Part shown: in pieces, positions 51,668 through 59,261 of the stretch
Position numbering within the stretch: position 1 is the first letter of the stretch
Layout: every line of letters starts with the position of its first letter
Assembly (NCBI RefSeq): GCF_001665605.1
Contig: NZ_LZSV01000002.1
Location: 186,001-250,000, forward strand
DNA: 64,000 nucleotides
Direction of reading: 5' to 3'
Source: Mycobacterium sp. 852014-50255_SCH5639931
GTDB lineage: Bacteria; Actinomycetota; Actinomycetes; Mycobacteriales; Mycobacteriaceae
Notes under the pieces: generated by a model
Told to the model about the DNA's origin: nothing
Database searches by the model: none
What the model saw: the letters and a program-made list of their open reading frames with translations, nothing else
Translations under genes and position numbers: made by a program

Positions 51668-52453
51668 ATGTCCGACGTCGACGGTGGCGATGCACAAGGC
51701 GGGGGGTTGACGCGGGCCGCGCTGCGCCGGACCGACGGCGAGCTGATCCTGCTCTGGACGTTGCCAGTGGCGCTGCTCCTATGGATCGCCTCGTTTTTCC
51801 TGTTTCCGGGCTTCAATCCGCCGATGTCACCCACGATGCCGGCGGAACAGGTTGCCGCGTTTTATCGCGATCCGGCGCACCTCCCGGAGATCCGGTACAG
51901 CATGATCCTGTTCAACTGGTTCGGCGTGTGCCTGGTGCCGATCCTGGCTCTGATCGTCCTGCAGATCCGCCGAATGGCCCATCGCACACCGATCTTCTCC
52001 TACGCGATGCTGGGTTGCGTGGCCGGCGGCCCGACTCTTTTCCTCGTCGCGAACGTCTGCTGGTTGCTGGCCGCCTTCCGCCCGGGACGCAGCCCGGAGC
52101 TGACCCAGCTACTCAATGATTTCGGCTGGATGACCTTCACCATCCTGGTCCCGTTCTTGATCGGGCAAAGCGTAATCCTCGCCCTCGCAATCTACTTCGA
52201 CGATCAACCGCGTCCGGTCTTCAACCGCTGGGTGGCCCACTTCAACCTGCTGGTGGCGGTCGCGCTGGTGCCCGCGGCCTTCGTCGGTATCTCACTGACC
52301 GGCCCGCTGGCGTGGGACGGCTTCCTGTCCTTCTGGGTGAAAAACGTTGCCATTGCGGTCTGGATCGTGGTGATGGGCGTGGTGTTGGGGCAAGCCATCT
52401 ATCGGGAACGCGCCGAAAACCCAGGGCATCCAGATGAACTGGTCAACGCGTGA
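51668..52453 (+). CDS. Six-TM membrane protein of unknown family
   Basis: The 261-residue protein has six hydrophobic segments (for example LLWTLPVALLLWIASFFLF, FTILVPFLIGQSVILALAI, VAIAVWIVVMGVVLGQAIY). Near the fifth helix is FNRWVAHFNL and then GPLAWDG, a pattern repeated in the next protein (FPKWFGYLNL, GVLAWNG), so the two are paralogues. I recognise no catalytic motif. The ATG follows GGGAGGGAG. It is first in a four-gene operon with COX3- and COX4-like proteins, under the divergent TetR. Confidence 0.85.
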   Translation: MSDVDGGDAQGGGLTRAALRRTDGELILLWTLPVALLLWIASFFLFPGFNPPMSPTMPAEQVAAFYRDPAHLPEIRYSMILFNWFGVCLVPILALIVLQIRRMAHRTPIFSYAMLGCVAGGPTLFLVANVCWLLAAFRPGRSPELTQLLNDFGWMTFTILVPFLIGQSVILALAIYFDDQPRPVFNRWVAHFNLLVAVALVPAAFVGISLTGPLAWDGFLSFWVKNVAIAVWIVVMGVVLGQAIYRERAENPGHPDELVNA

Positions 52454-53286
52454 GCAGCGTGACCGCGCCGCCGAAGTCTCCGGCGCCGCCGCCCCACGGC
52501 CTACCGCATCAACGAATCGCATGGCATCTGCGGCACAATCCCAAGCGCGAACTCTGGTTGGCGTGGTGGACGATGATCGTGTTCTACAACGTCTTCTTCC
52601 CGATGTTCTTCATCGTGGCGCAAGTCCAGCCGCCACCGCAGCCCACATGGGACCTCGCGACGCAGGTCCACTGGTTCTCTGAACGCCACCTCGGCATACC
52701 TTTTGGCTTCGGCGTCATCTTCGCCATCAGCGGCATGATCGCGATCAACAATGCCCTCATGGCGTACTCGATGCGACGTATGTCCGTCAGCCGCGCGTTC
52801 GGCTATTCGTATCTGATCATCTATTCGCTCAGTGCGGTTCCCGGGATGCTCCTGCTCTGCATCGCGTTGATCGTCGGGACCCTTCGACCGGAGCGTGACC
52901 CCGAAGCGATCGGATGGCTCTACGACTTCGCCTTCTTGTCCTTCGACGGGACCATGGGGGTGTTCCTGATCGGCTCGCTGATCTGGATGGTCGCAATTCT
53001 GCTCGACAAGAATCGGGTGTTCCCCAAGTGGTTCGGCTATCTCAACCTATGCAACGCGCTGACCGAGGTTGTCGTGTCACCGTGCTGGATCTTCCAGCGG
53101 GGTGTGTTGGCCTGGAATGGTCAGATAGCCTGGTGGTTGGACATGGTCGTGTTCGGCGTCTACCAGGTCACCTTCATTGTCATGCTCTTTCAAATGATCC
53201 GCCGCGAGGACTTCGGCACCGGGCCGCTGCCCGAGCTGCCGGGGACACGGAAAGCCGGGCACGCCGGTGTCAGGGCCGCGGCCTGA
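52450..53286 (+). CDS. Six-TM membrane protein, paralogue of the preceding gene
   Basis: The 278-residue protein has a Pro-rich N-terminus, then about six membrane segments (MIVFYNVFFPMFFIVAQV, FGVIFAISGMIAINNALMA, SLSAVPGMLLLCIALIVG). It shares the FxxWxxxxNL and GxLAWxG pattern with the 51668 protein. The start is GTG, overlapping the previous stop by GTGA, so they are translated together and may form a heterodimer. Function is unknown; the company of oxidase-like subunits suggests a membrane redox or transport role. Confidence 0.85.
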   Translation: MSSVTAPPKSPAPPPHGLPHQRIAWHLRHNPKRELWLAWWTMIVFYNVFFPMFFIVAQVQPPPQPTWDLATQVHWFSERHLGIPFGFGVIFAISGMIAINNALMAYSMRRMSVSRAFGYSYLIIYSLSAVPGMLLLCIALIVGTLRPERDPEAIGWLYDFAFLSFDGTMGVFLIGSLIWMVAILLDKNRVFPKWFGYLNLCNALTEVVVSPCWIFQRGVLAWNGQIAWWLDMVVFGVYQVTFIVMLFQMIRREDFGTGPLPELPGTRKAGHAGVRAAA

Positions 53287-53882
53287 TGTCTGAACTCAGG
53301 GAAGCGACCCAAGGTGCCCGATTCGTGCCGGGTCAACCCGACATGTGGGCCTTCGTGTTGTTCGAAACACTGGTGTTCACCGGATATTTCGGCTTCTACC
53401 TGTTCTACCGCGCCCGTAGCCCCGAGCTCTTCCTGCACGCGCAAGCCCACCTCGACCTACGCGTCGGGGTTGTCAACACCCTTGTCTTGCTGCTGAGCTC
53501 CTGGTCGGTGGCGCGTTGTGTCCAGTCGGCGCGGGCCGGCGCCCACCGCGCGGCGTTGCGAGAGGTGTTCATCACGGCCGCATTCGCCGCGGTTTTCCTC
53601 TTCTTCAAGGTCTTCGAGTGGGCCCGCTTGGTGCGCATGGGCAATGGATTGGAAAGCAACGACTTCTTCACCTACTACTTTTTTCTCACCGGTATCCACT
53701 TCGTGCACTTGCTGATCGGCTTCGTCGCCCTCGGCGTCATCGTCTACCAGCTTCGTGAAAAGGCACGAAAGACCCATGAGTCAACCGAATCTCAGCGGCT
53801 CGTCGAGACCTGCGCTACCTATTGGCACACCGTTGATTTCCTGTGGGTGTTGATTTTTGCGCTGCTCTACGTGGTGAGGTGA
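53286..53882 (+). CDS. Cytochrome c oxidase subunit III-like protein (NorE type)
   Basis: The 198-residue protein has five membrane segments with MWAFVLFETLVFTGYFGFYLFY, LDLRVGVVNTLVLLLSSWSVA, YYFFLTGIHFVHLLIGFVALG and CATYWHTVDFLWVLIFALLYVV, the classical COX3 ending. Its size fits the shorter NorE-type members rather than full subunit III. The start shares one base with the previous stop (TGATG). No subunit I or II of a haem-copper oxidase, nor NorB, is in the window. Confidence 0.88.
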   Translation: MSELREATQGARFVPGQPDMWAFVLFETLVFTGYFGFYLFYRARSPELFLHAQAHLDLRVGVVNTLVLLLSSWSVARCVQSARAGAHRAALREVFITAAFAAVFLFFKVFEWARLVRMGNGLESNDFFTYYFFLTGIHFVHLLIGFVALGVIVYQLREKARKTHESTESQRLVETCATYWHTVDFLWVLIFALLYVVR

Positions 53883-54175
53883 TCGGAATCAAATTCAACA
53901 AACGACTGCTGGCGGTGTGGACGATCCTGGCGGCCCTCACCCTCGGCTACCTGTGGATAGACCACTCCGCGGGAGGCCGGGGCGGCGCGCTGAAGTCCAG
54001 TGCGGTGGTCACGTCGAGCGTCATCGTGATCGCACTTGTCAAGGTGCGCATCATCTTTCGTGAGTTCATGGAGGTGCGAAACGCTCCGGTGCTGCTGTGC
54101 CGGCTTACCGACGGGTGGGTCGTGCTGATGGCCGCCGCCCTGCTCGGCTGCTACTTCGTCGGCATGACGCTTTGA
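53879..54175 (+). CDS. Cytochrome c oxidase subunit IV-like protein
   Basis: The 98-residue protein has three membrane helices (LAVWTILAALTLGYLWI, SSAVVTSSVIVIALVKVRIIF, WVVLMAAALLGCYFVGMTL), with VKVRIIFREFMEVR between the second and third, a hallmark of prokaryotic COX4-type proteins. The start is GTG overlapping the COX3-like stop. It ends one base from the converging P450 gene. Together with the preceding gene it forms a COX3-COX4 pair without the catalytic core. Confidence 0.85.
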   Translation: MIGIKFNKRLLAVWTILAALTLGYLWIDHSAGGRGGALKSSAVVTSSVIVIALVKVRIIFREFMEVRNAPVLLCRLTDGWVVLMAAALLGCYFVGMTL

Positions 54176-54176
54176 C

Positions 54177-55472
54177 TCAGCCCACGGACGCGATCGCGTC
54201 CGCGGTGGTGAATTTCAGGTGCAGTTCGCTCAGGCCTCGCAAGATATAGGTCGGCTCGTAGGTGTAGCGACGTTCGGCTGCCGTCCCGTGATGGACTTCG
54301 TTGATTTCGATGTGTGGCATCCGGTCCAGGATCCGTTCGATCGAGACACGCCCCTCGACGCGGGCGAGCGGCCCACCGGGACACGAGTGCACGCCACGCG
54401 CGAACGCCATGTGTTCGCGGACGTTCTTGCGGTGCAGGTCGAACTCGTGCGGGTTATCGAACCGGCGCGGGTCGCGGTTGGCGGCGCCCGGTAGCACCAT
54501 CACCACGGTGCCGGCGGGGATCTCGACACCGCCGATGCTCGTTGCCCTGCGGGCCAAACGCGAATCGCTCTTGACGGGGCTGTCCATGCGCAGCGATTCC
54601 TCGATGAACGCGGGGATCAGGCTGCGGTCCTCGCGCAGCTGTTGCTGGATGTCGGGCCGATCGCCGAGAACCTGCAGGGCGGCGCTGAGCAGCTTGGCAG
54701 TGGTCTCCTGTCCGGCGGCGAAGAGGAACGTTGCCGAGCGGACCACCTCGATGACCGGGGGCGTCGAGCCGTCCGGATACTTCGCTTCCGCCAGGAACGT
54801 CAGCACGTCGCCGCGCGGCTCGCGCCGCCGATCCTCGATGTATCTGCAGAACTTGTCGTCGAGCCACTCCAGCGGGTTGATCCCGACCGACTCGTGATCC
54901 AACGCGCCGACCCGCGCCTCGGGGCGATCGGCGCCCAGAACCTTGCGGAACTCCTTGTGGTCGGATTCCGGCACGCCGAGTAGATCGGCGATCACCAGCG
55001 TGGCGAACGGCTTTGAGTATTCGGCGATGAACTCGCACTCGCCGTTGTGCAGGAACTCGTCGAGCTGGCGGTCGGCGAGCCGCCACATGAACTCCTCGTT
55101 CTGCTTCAGCCGGCTCGGAGTCAGCAGCTTGGCCAGCACGGAGCGGGCCCGAGTGTGGTCCGGCGGATCCATGGTGACCATGTGCTCGTTCATCGGGAAA
55201 GAGCTGCGGTGCGCATCGATCTGGGGACCGATGTCGTCGCCTTCGGGCGTAAAGGGGAGCGGTGGGAACGGCCCGCCAAGCGCGACGATGTTGGAGAACG
55301 TCTCCGGATCCTTGTAGACCTCGGTGGCTTCTTCGTAGCCGGTGACCGCGACGACGCCATAGTGCGGCAGCCGCAGCACGGGGTTCTGACTGCGCAGGTA
55401 GTCGAAGTAAGGGTGCGGATCTGGGACCAGTGACGGATCGGTGAAGAAGTCGATCGACTCGTAGTCACTCAT
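54177..55472 (-). CDS. Cytochrome P450
   Basis: A 431-residue P450 with I-helix FAAGQETTAKLL near residue 254, K-helix EESLRMDSP and haem loop AFARGVHSCPGGPLAR near residue 360. Ala replaces the second residue (Gly) of the usual FGxGxHxCxG. It is a paralogue of the 10680 P450. It has no adjacent ferredoxin, so it must borrow one. A TetR gene diverges from it across 193 bases with a repeated TGCTNAGCA element. Confidence 0.94.
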   Translation of the reverse strand: MSDYESIDFFTDPSLVPDPHPYFDYLRSQNPVLRLPHYGVVAVTGYEEATEVYKDPETFSNIVALGGPFPPLPFTPEGDDIGPQIDAHRSSFPMNEHMVTMDPPDHTRARSVLAKLLTPSRLKQNEEFMWRLADRQLDEFLHNGECEFIAEYSKPFATLVIADLLGVPESDHKEFRKVLGADRPEARVGALDHESVGINPLEWLDDKFCRYIEDRRREPRGDVLTFLAEAKYPDGSTPPVIEVVRSATFLFAAGQETTAKLLSAALQVLGDRPDIQQQLREDRSLIPAFIEESLRMDSPVKSDSRLARRATSIGGVEIPAGTVVMVLPGAANRDPRRFDNPHEFDLHRKNVREHMAFARGVHSCPGGPLARVEGRVSIERILDRMPHIEINEVHHGTAAERRYTYEPTYILRGLSELHLKFTTADAIASVG

Positions 55473-55554
55473 CGGATTGCGTCTCCCCAGGGCTGGATTA
55501 CCGGCTGTGTTCGGCGGCAGGTTGTCGCGCCGCCCGATTTCGAGAACCGAACTG

Positions 55555-55574
55555 TGCTGAGCACCTGCTTAGCA
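55555..55574. promoter_or_regulatory. Repeated palindromic element TGCTNAGCA x2
   Basis: TGCTGAGCA CC TGCTTAGCA: each nine-base unit is itself palindromic, and the two are in tandem. It lies between the divergent P450 (start 55472) and TetR (start 55666) genes and is a candidate operator for that TetR protein. Confidence 0.5.
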
Positions 55575-55665
55575 TGGCGGTAATGTCAGGGTCAAGATCG
55601 CAACGCCGCGCCGCGATACGATCCGTGTGGTCGATACGGGATGGCACACAGTACGGAGCAGGGAC

Positions 55666-56367
55666 ATGACATCGGCTCGCAGGATCGGAGCGCCGGACGC
55701 GAAGAATCGCGGCCTGCTGCTCGACGCGGCCGAACAGCTGATGCTCGAAGAGGGCTACGCCGCCGTGACCTCGCGTCGCCTCGCCGGCAAGGCCGGACTG
55801 AAGCCGCAGTTGGTGCACTATTACTTCCGCACCATGGAGGACCTGTTCCTCGAAGTCTTCCGGCGCCGTGCAGAGGAGGGCCTGCGGTTTCAGGCCACAG
55901 CGCTGCAGTCGCCTCAGCCGTTGTGGGCGCTGTGGAGATTCGGCACCGACCCGGGATTCACCCGCATCTCCATGGAATTCATGGCGCTGGCGAACCATCG
56001 CAAGGAGATGCGAGCCGAAATCGCTTACTACGCCGAGCGTTTCCGTGAGGAACAGCGCGAAGCGGTGGCGGCCGCGCTGCAACGCTACGGCGAGGACACC
56101 TCGGAGATGCCGCCGGTGGTCTGGACGGTGCTGATGACCAGCCTGTCGCGGATGCTGGTTCTCGAGCAGGCTATCGGCATGTCCGGCGGGCACGCCGAGA
56201 CCATGGCGCTGGTCGAGAGTCACCTGCGCCGCCTGGAAGGCGAGCCGCAACCCATCGCGGGTATGCCGCGTGCCTGGGTGGTTCACCAGTTGCGCAGCGA
56301 ACAGAGCACGCCCTTGGGGCCGTCCTTGGATACGACGACGGCGCCGTCGACCGCCAGATCGCAGTGA
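55666..56367 (+). CDS. TetR-family transcriptional regulator
   Basis: A 233-residue TetR protein: HTH region near residues 18-60 (LLLDAAEQLMLEEGYAAV, SRRLAGKAGLKPQLVHYYF) and a helical ligand domain. The ATG at 55666 follows GGAGCAGGGAC; the longer frame upstream has no such site. Its last 28 codons overlap the 3' end of the minus-strand secreted-protein gene by 85 bases; the tail (STPLGPSLDTTTAPSTARSQ) looks like a low-complexity extension. It probably controls the divergent P450 at 54177. Confidence 0.9.
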   Translation: MTSARRIGAPDAKNRGLLLDAAEQLMLEEGYAAVTSRRLAGKAGLKPQLVHYYFRTMEDLFLEVFRRRAEEGLRFQATALQSPQPLWALWRFGTDPGFTRISMEFMALANHRKEMRAEIAYYAERFREEQREAVAAALQRYGEDTSEMPPVVWTVLMTSLSRMLVLEQAIGMSGGHAETMALVESHLRRLEGEPQPIAGMPRAWVVHQLRSEQSTPLGPSLDTTTAPSTARSQ

Positions 56368-56711
56368 AGCCCCGGCGTGCCGGGCTCGGTGCCCGTGCTC
56401 GCCACGACCATCGCGTAATCGTTGGGGTTCGACATGTCCAAATCGAAGCTCCACGCTTTGCCCGGGGCGAGGTCGATATCGACATGCGGCGTGAACGAGT
56501 AGGGGTTGTGGCTGTAATCGGAGAATTTCTCCGGCTGGTGATCCAGGTAGTAGATGTCGGTGTAGATCGGATTCTGCGCGGTGACCGTGTACGTGACGTG
56601 ATGCATGACCGGATCGGCCACGGCGTGGCCGGCACTCGCGAGTGAACCGGTCGCACCCGCCAGCACCGCCGACAAAGTCACGGCGCCCACACCCAATCGT
56701 CTGACCGTCAT
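56283..56711 (-). CDS. Small secreted protein, MmpS/LpqH-like setting but unknown family
   Basis: The 142-residue protein has a signal peptide (MTVRRLGVGAVTLSAVLAGA, cleavage after AVA near residue 32), then a beta-rich exported domain (VTYTVTAQNPIYTDIYYL, DLAPGKAWSFDLDM) ending VLCSLRNW with two cysteines. The beta-sandwich pattern recalls exported mycobacterial proteins such as MmpS, but no transport partner is present. Its start overlaps the hydratase stop (ATGA) and its 3' end overlaps the converging TetR gene. Confidence 0.82.
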   Translation of the reverse strand: MTVRRLGVGAVTLSAVLAGATGSLASAGHAVADPVMHHVTYTVTAQNPIYTDIYYLDHQPEKFSDYSHNPYSFTPHVDIDLAPGKAWSFDLDMSNPNDYAMVVASTGTEPGTPGLHCDLAVDGAVVVSKDGPKGVLCSLRNW

Positions 56712-57454
56712 TTCGCTCCTCCGGCCGCCCGTCGCGCACTCGTGGTGCGGTTCATCACCCGCTCTGCGGCCCGCCAGTGTGCGTCGGCAACCCACAGCCG
56801 TGCGAAGGATGCTATCGCTTCGTCCGCCGAAACTCCGCTGATCACGCGCTTTATCTCGGTCGCCGGGTGGCGAGCCAGCGACCTCGCGATGGATTGCCAT
56901 CCTTCGTCGAACGAGGCGCGGGGGAACACGCGGTCCACCAAACCGATTCGCTCGGCCTCGTCCGCGGTGAGGGCGGTACCGGTGCCGGCCAACAACAGTG
57001 CCCGGCTCTTTCCGACGAGCTCGGCCAACCGCTCGGCGCCGCCCCAGGCCGGCATGATCTCGAGCTCCACCTGATTGAAGGCGATCTTGATGTCGTCGGC
57101 TGCCAGCCGGATGTCGGCGGCGACCGCGACCTCGGCGCCACCGCCGAAGGCGTGGCCGTTCAGCGCGGCGATCACCGGGGCCGGGAAGCTGGCCAGTTGG
57201 TCGCAAATCGCGCGCATCCGCTTGGCCATCGCCGCGGCATCCTCTTCGGTCCGCAGCGCGCGCAGCTCTTTGAGGTCACCGCCGGATACGAAAGCCCGAT
57301 CGCCCGCCCCCTTGATGACCAGGGTCTTGGCGCCCGCCGCGGCGTCCAACGCCTTCTCCAGCTGCTGCATGGTGTCCAGCGCGATGGCATTGCGCGCGTG
57401 CGGCCGATCGATCGTCAGCACCGCCAACCCGTCGTCGATCTCCAGGTCCACCAT
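56708..57454 (-). CDS. Enoyl-CoA hydratase/isomerase family protein
   Basis: A 248-residue crotonase-fold protein with LVIKGAGDRAFVSGGDLKEL and AALNGHAFGGGAEVAVAADI for the oxyanion hole, and the segment FNQVELEIMPAWGGAERLAEL, where a Glu corresponds to one of the two catalytic residues. It should hydrate or isomerise an enoyl-CoA. It is first in a two-gene unit with a secreted protein and diverges from the LpqH-like gene. Confidence 0.9.
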   Translation of the reverse strand: MVDLEIDDGLAVLTIDRPHARNAIALDTMQQLEKALDAAAGAKTLVIKGAGDRAFVSGGDLKELRALRTEEDAAAMAKRMRAICDQLASFPAPVIAALNGHAFGGGAEVAVAADIRLAADDIKIAFNQVELEIMPAWGGAERLAELVGKSRALLLAGTGTALTADEAERIGLVDRVFPRASFDEGWQSIARSLARHPATEIKRVISGVSADEAIASFARLWVADAHWRAAERVMNRTTSARRAAGGAK

Positions 57455-57492
57455 GCGTTATCGCTCCTTGGACGAGAACAGCCGATATTGGC

Positions 57493-57511
57493 ATTCTCTC
57501 GGTGCGAGAAT
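57493..57511. promoter_or_regulatory. Inverted repeat ATTCTC-N7-GAGAAT, reversed half-site arrangement
   Basis: Perfect 6-7-6 repeat in the divergent hydratase/lipoprotein promoter (38 bases from the hydratase start, 52 from the lipoprotein start). It has the same half-sites as the main operator in reverse order and the same 7-base spacing as the copy at 4650. Confidence 0.5.
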
Positions 57512-57563
57512 AACATCGTCGCCGCAGGCCGAAGAGCTATCGTCAGCGAAGACAGGGGCGCCC

Positions 57564-57986
57564 ATGCGGGATCGAATTGCGGCAATGCTCGCGGCGTCAC
57601 TCGCCGTCAGCATGCTCGGCGCATGCACCCCGCGGCCGCCGACCCAAATCTCCAGCACTGCCTCCGTGACCGTCAACGGAAGCGACACGAAGTTCAACGT
57701 CGTCAAATGCAGTCAGAGGGAGTGGACCCGGACGATCGACATCGGCGGCGACTTCGCCGGAGCTAATGTCGTCGTCGACGAGCGAGCCGAACCGGCTTCC
57801 GCCGAGTCCGTCCACATCCGCAATGTGGGCAACTTCACCGGCATGTACTCGCGTGAGGGCGAGGGTGATGCGGACATGAGTCTGAGCGGCGGCAGGTTCA
57901 CCATCACCGGCACCGCACACGGCTCCAAGGCCGACAAACCCACCGAACCCACCACGGCCACCTTCAAAATCGTCATCGCTTGCTGA
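57564..57986 (+). CDS. LpqH (19-kDa antigen)-like lipoprotein
   Basis: The 140-residue protein has a lipoprotein signal peptide (AMLAASLAVSMLGAC, lipid-modified Cys at 21) and a domain with SVTVNGSDTKFNVVKCSQ, GGRFTITGTAHG and a C-terminal Cys, the plan of the mycobacterial 19-kDa LpqH family. Such proteins are cell-envelope surface antigens of unclear function. The ATG at 57564 follows GACAGGGGCG. It lies between a hydratase and the amidohydrolase/FadD operon, apparently alone. Confidence 0.88.
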   Translation: MRDRIAAMLAASLAVSMLGACTPRPPTQISSTASVTVNGSDTKFNVVKCSQREWTRTIDIGGDFAGANVVVDERAEPASAESVHIRNVGNFTGMYSREGEGDADMSLSGGRFTITGTAHGSKADKPTEPTTATFKIVIAC

Positions 57987-58033
57987 TCCGCCCCTTGGCG
58001 AACCAGGGGGTACGTTGCGGTTCGACGCCTGCA

Positions 58034-58048
58034 GAGAATACAATTCTC
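58034..58048. promoter_or_regulatory. Palindromic operator candidate, GAGAAT-N3-ATTCTC (perfect)
   Basis: The bases read GAGAAT ACA ATTCTC, all 12 arm positions paired, ending 22 bases before the amidohydrolase ATG at 58071. Distance and sequence match the copies at 28658 and 35522. Confidence 0.65.
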
Positions 58049-58070
58049 GTAAATTGCGAAGGAGGATTTC

Positions 58071-59261
58071 ATGGGCCAGTTGTCGCACCGGGAGGACGTC
58101 CCGTTTCCGATCTTTGACGCGGATAACCATCTCTACGAGCCGCCGGAGGCGCTGACCAAGTTCCTGCCCAAGGAGTACAAGGACTTCGTCCAGTACGTGC
58201 AGATCAACGGCCGCACCAAGATCGCGATCCGTGGCCACATCAGCAACTACATTCCCAACCCGACCTTCGAGGTCGTCGCCCGGCCGGGCGCGTGGGAGGA
58301 GTACTTCAAGTACGGCAACCCGGACGGCAAGAGCAAGCGCGAGCTGTTCGGTGAGCCGATGCGCGCGATCCCGGCGTTCTTCGAGCCCGGCCCGCGCCTG
58401 GAAAAGATGAACGAGCTGGGCCTGGACCGCACGCTGATGTTCCCGACGCTGGCCAGCCTGCTCGAGGAACGGCTGCGCGACGACCCGGTCGCCATCCACG
58501 TCCTGATCCATGCGCTGAACGAATGGCTGGATGAGGTCTGGGGCTTCAACTACCAGAATCGGATCTTCACCACCCCGGTCATCACCCTGCCGATCGTCGA
58601 CAAGGCGATCGAGGAGCTGGAGTGGGCGGTCAAGCGCGGTGCCCGCTGCATCCTGGTCCGCCCGGCTCCCGTCCCCGGCTTCCGCGGTCCGCGGTCGTTC
58701 GCGGTGCCCGAGTTCGACCCGTTCTGGGAGCGGGTCGTCGAGCACGACGTGCTGGTCGGCATGCACTCCAGCGACAGCGGCTACTCCCGGTACACCTCCG
58801 AATGGGACGGCGCCGAGCAGGAGATGCTGCCGTTCCAGACCAATGCGATGGGCATCCTCAACGAGTGGCGGCCGATCCAGGACGCGGTGGGCTCGTGGGT
58901 GATCCACGGCGCGCTCTACCGCCACCCGAAGCTGAAGGTGGCGATCGTCGAGGCCGGTTCGAAGTGGATGACCCCGTTGCTGGACGGCCTGGCCGAGGTC
59001 TACCGCAAGGCCCCGGAAGTTTTCCCGAGCGACCCCGTCGAGATGGTCAAGAGCCGCATTCACGTCAGCCCGTTCTTCGAGGACGGCATCGACGACCTGG
59101 TCAACCTCGTCGGCGTGGACCGGGTGCTGTACGGCTCGGACTGGCCGCACCCAGAAGGGCTGGCCGAGCCGACCTTCTACGTCAACGCGCTGTCGCACCT
59201 GTCCGTCGACGACCAGGCAAAGATCATGGGCGGCAACCTCGGTCGACTCGTCACGGTGTGA
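58071..59261 (+). CDS. Amidohydrolase 2 family protein
   Basis: A 396-residue member of the COG2159-type amidohydrolases with FPIFDADNHLYEPPEAL (metal motif DADNH), VGMHSSDSG in the middle and VLYGSDWPHPEGL near residue 355 carrying the late Asp. The ATG follows GAAGGAGG. It is first in an operon with a FadD, an unknown protein and a Bfd-like ferredoxin. The product could be a carboxylic acid that FadD then activates with CoA. Confidence 0.92.
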   Translation: MGQLSHREDVPFPIFDADNHLYEPPEALTKFLPKEYKDFVQYVQINGRTKIAIRGHISNYIPNPTFEVVARPGAWEEYFKYGNPDGKSKRELFGEPMRAIPAFFEPGPRLEKMNELGLDRTLMFPTLASLLEERLRDDPVAIHVLIHALNEWLDEVWGFNYQNRIFTTPVITLPIVDKAIEELEWAVKRGARCILVRPAPVPGFRGPRSFAVPEFDPFWERVVEHDVLVGMHSSDSGYSRYTSEWDGAEQEMLPFQTNAMGILNEWRPIQDAVGSWVIHGALYRHPKLKVAIVEAGSKWMTPLLDGLAEVYRKAPEVFPSDPVEMVKSRIHVSPFFEDGIDDLVNLVGVDRVLYGSDWPHPEGLAEPTFYVNALSHLSVDDQAKIMGGNLGRLVTV

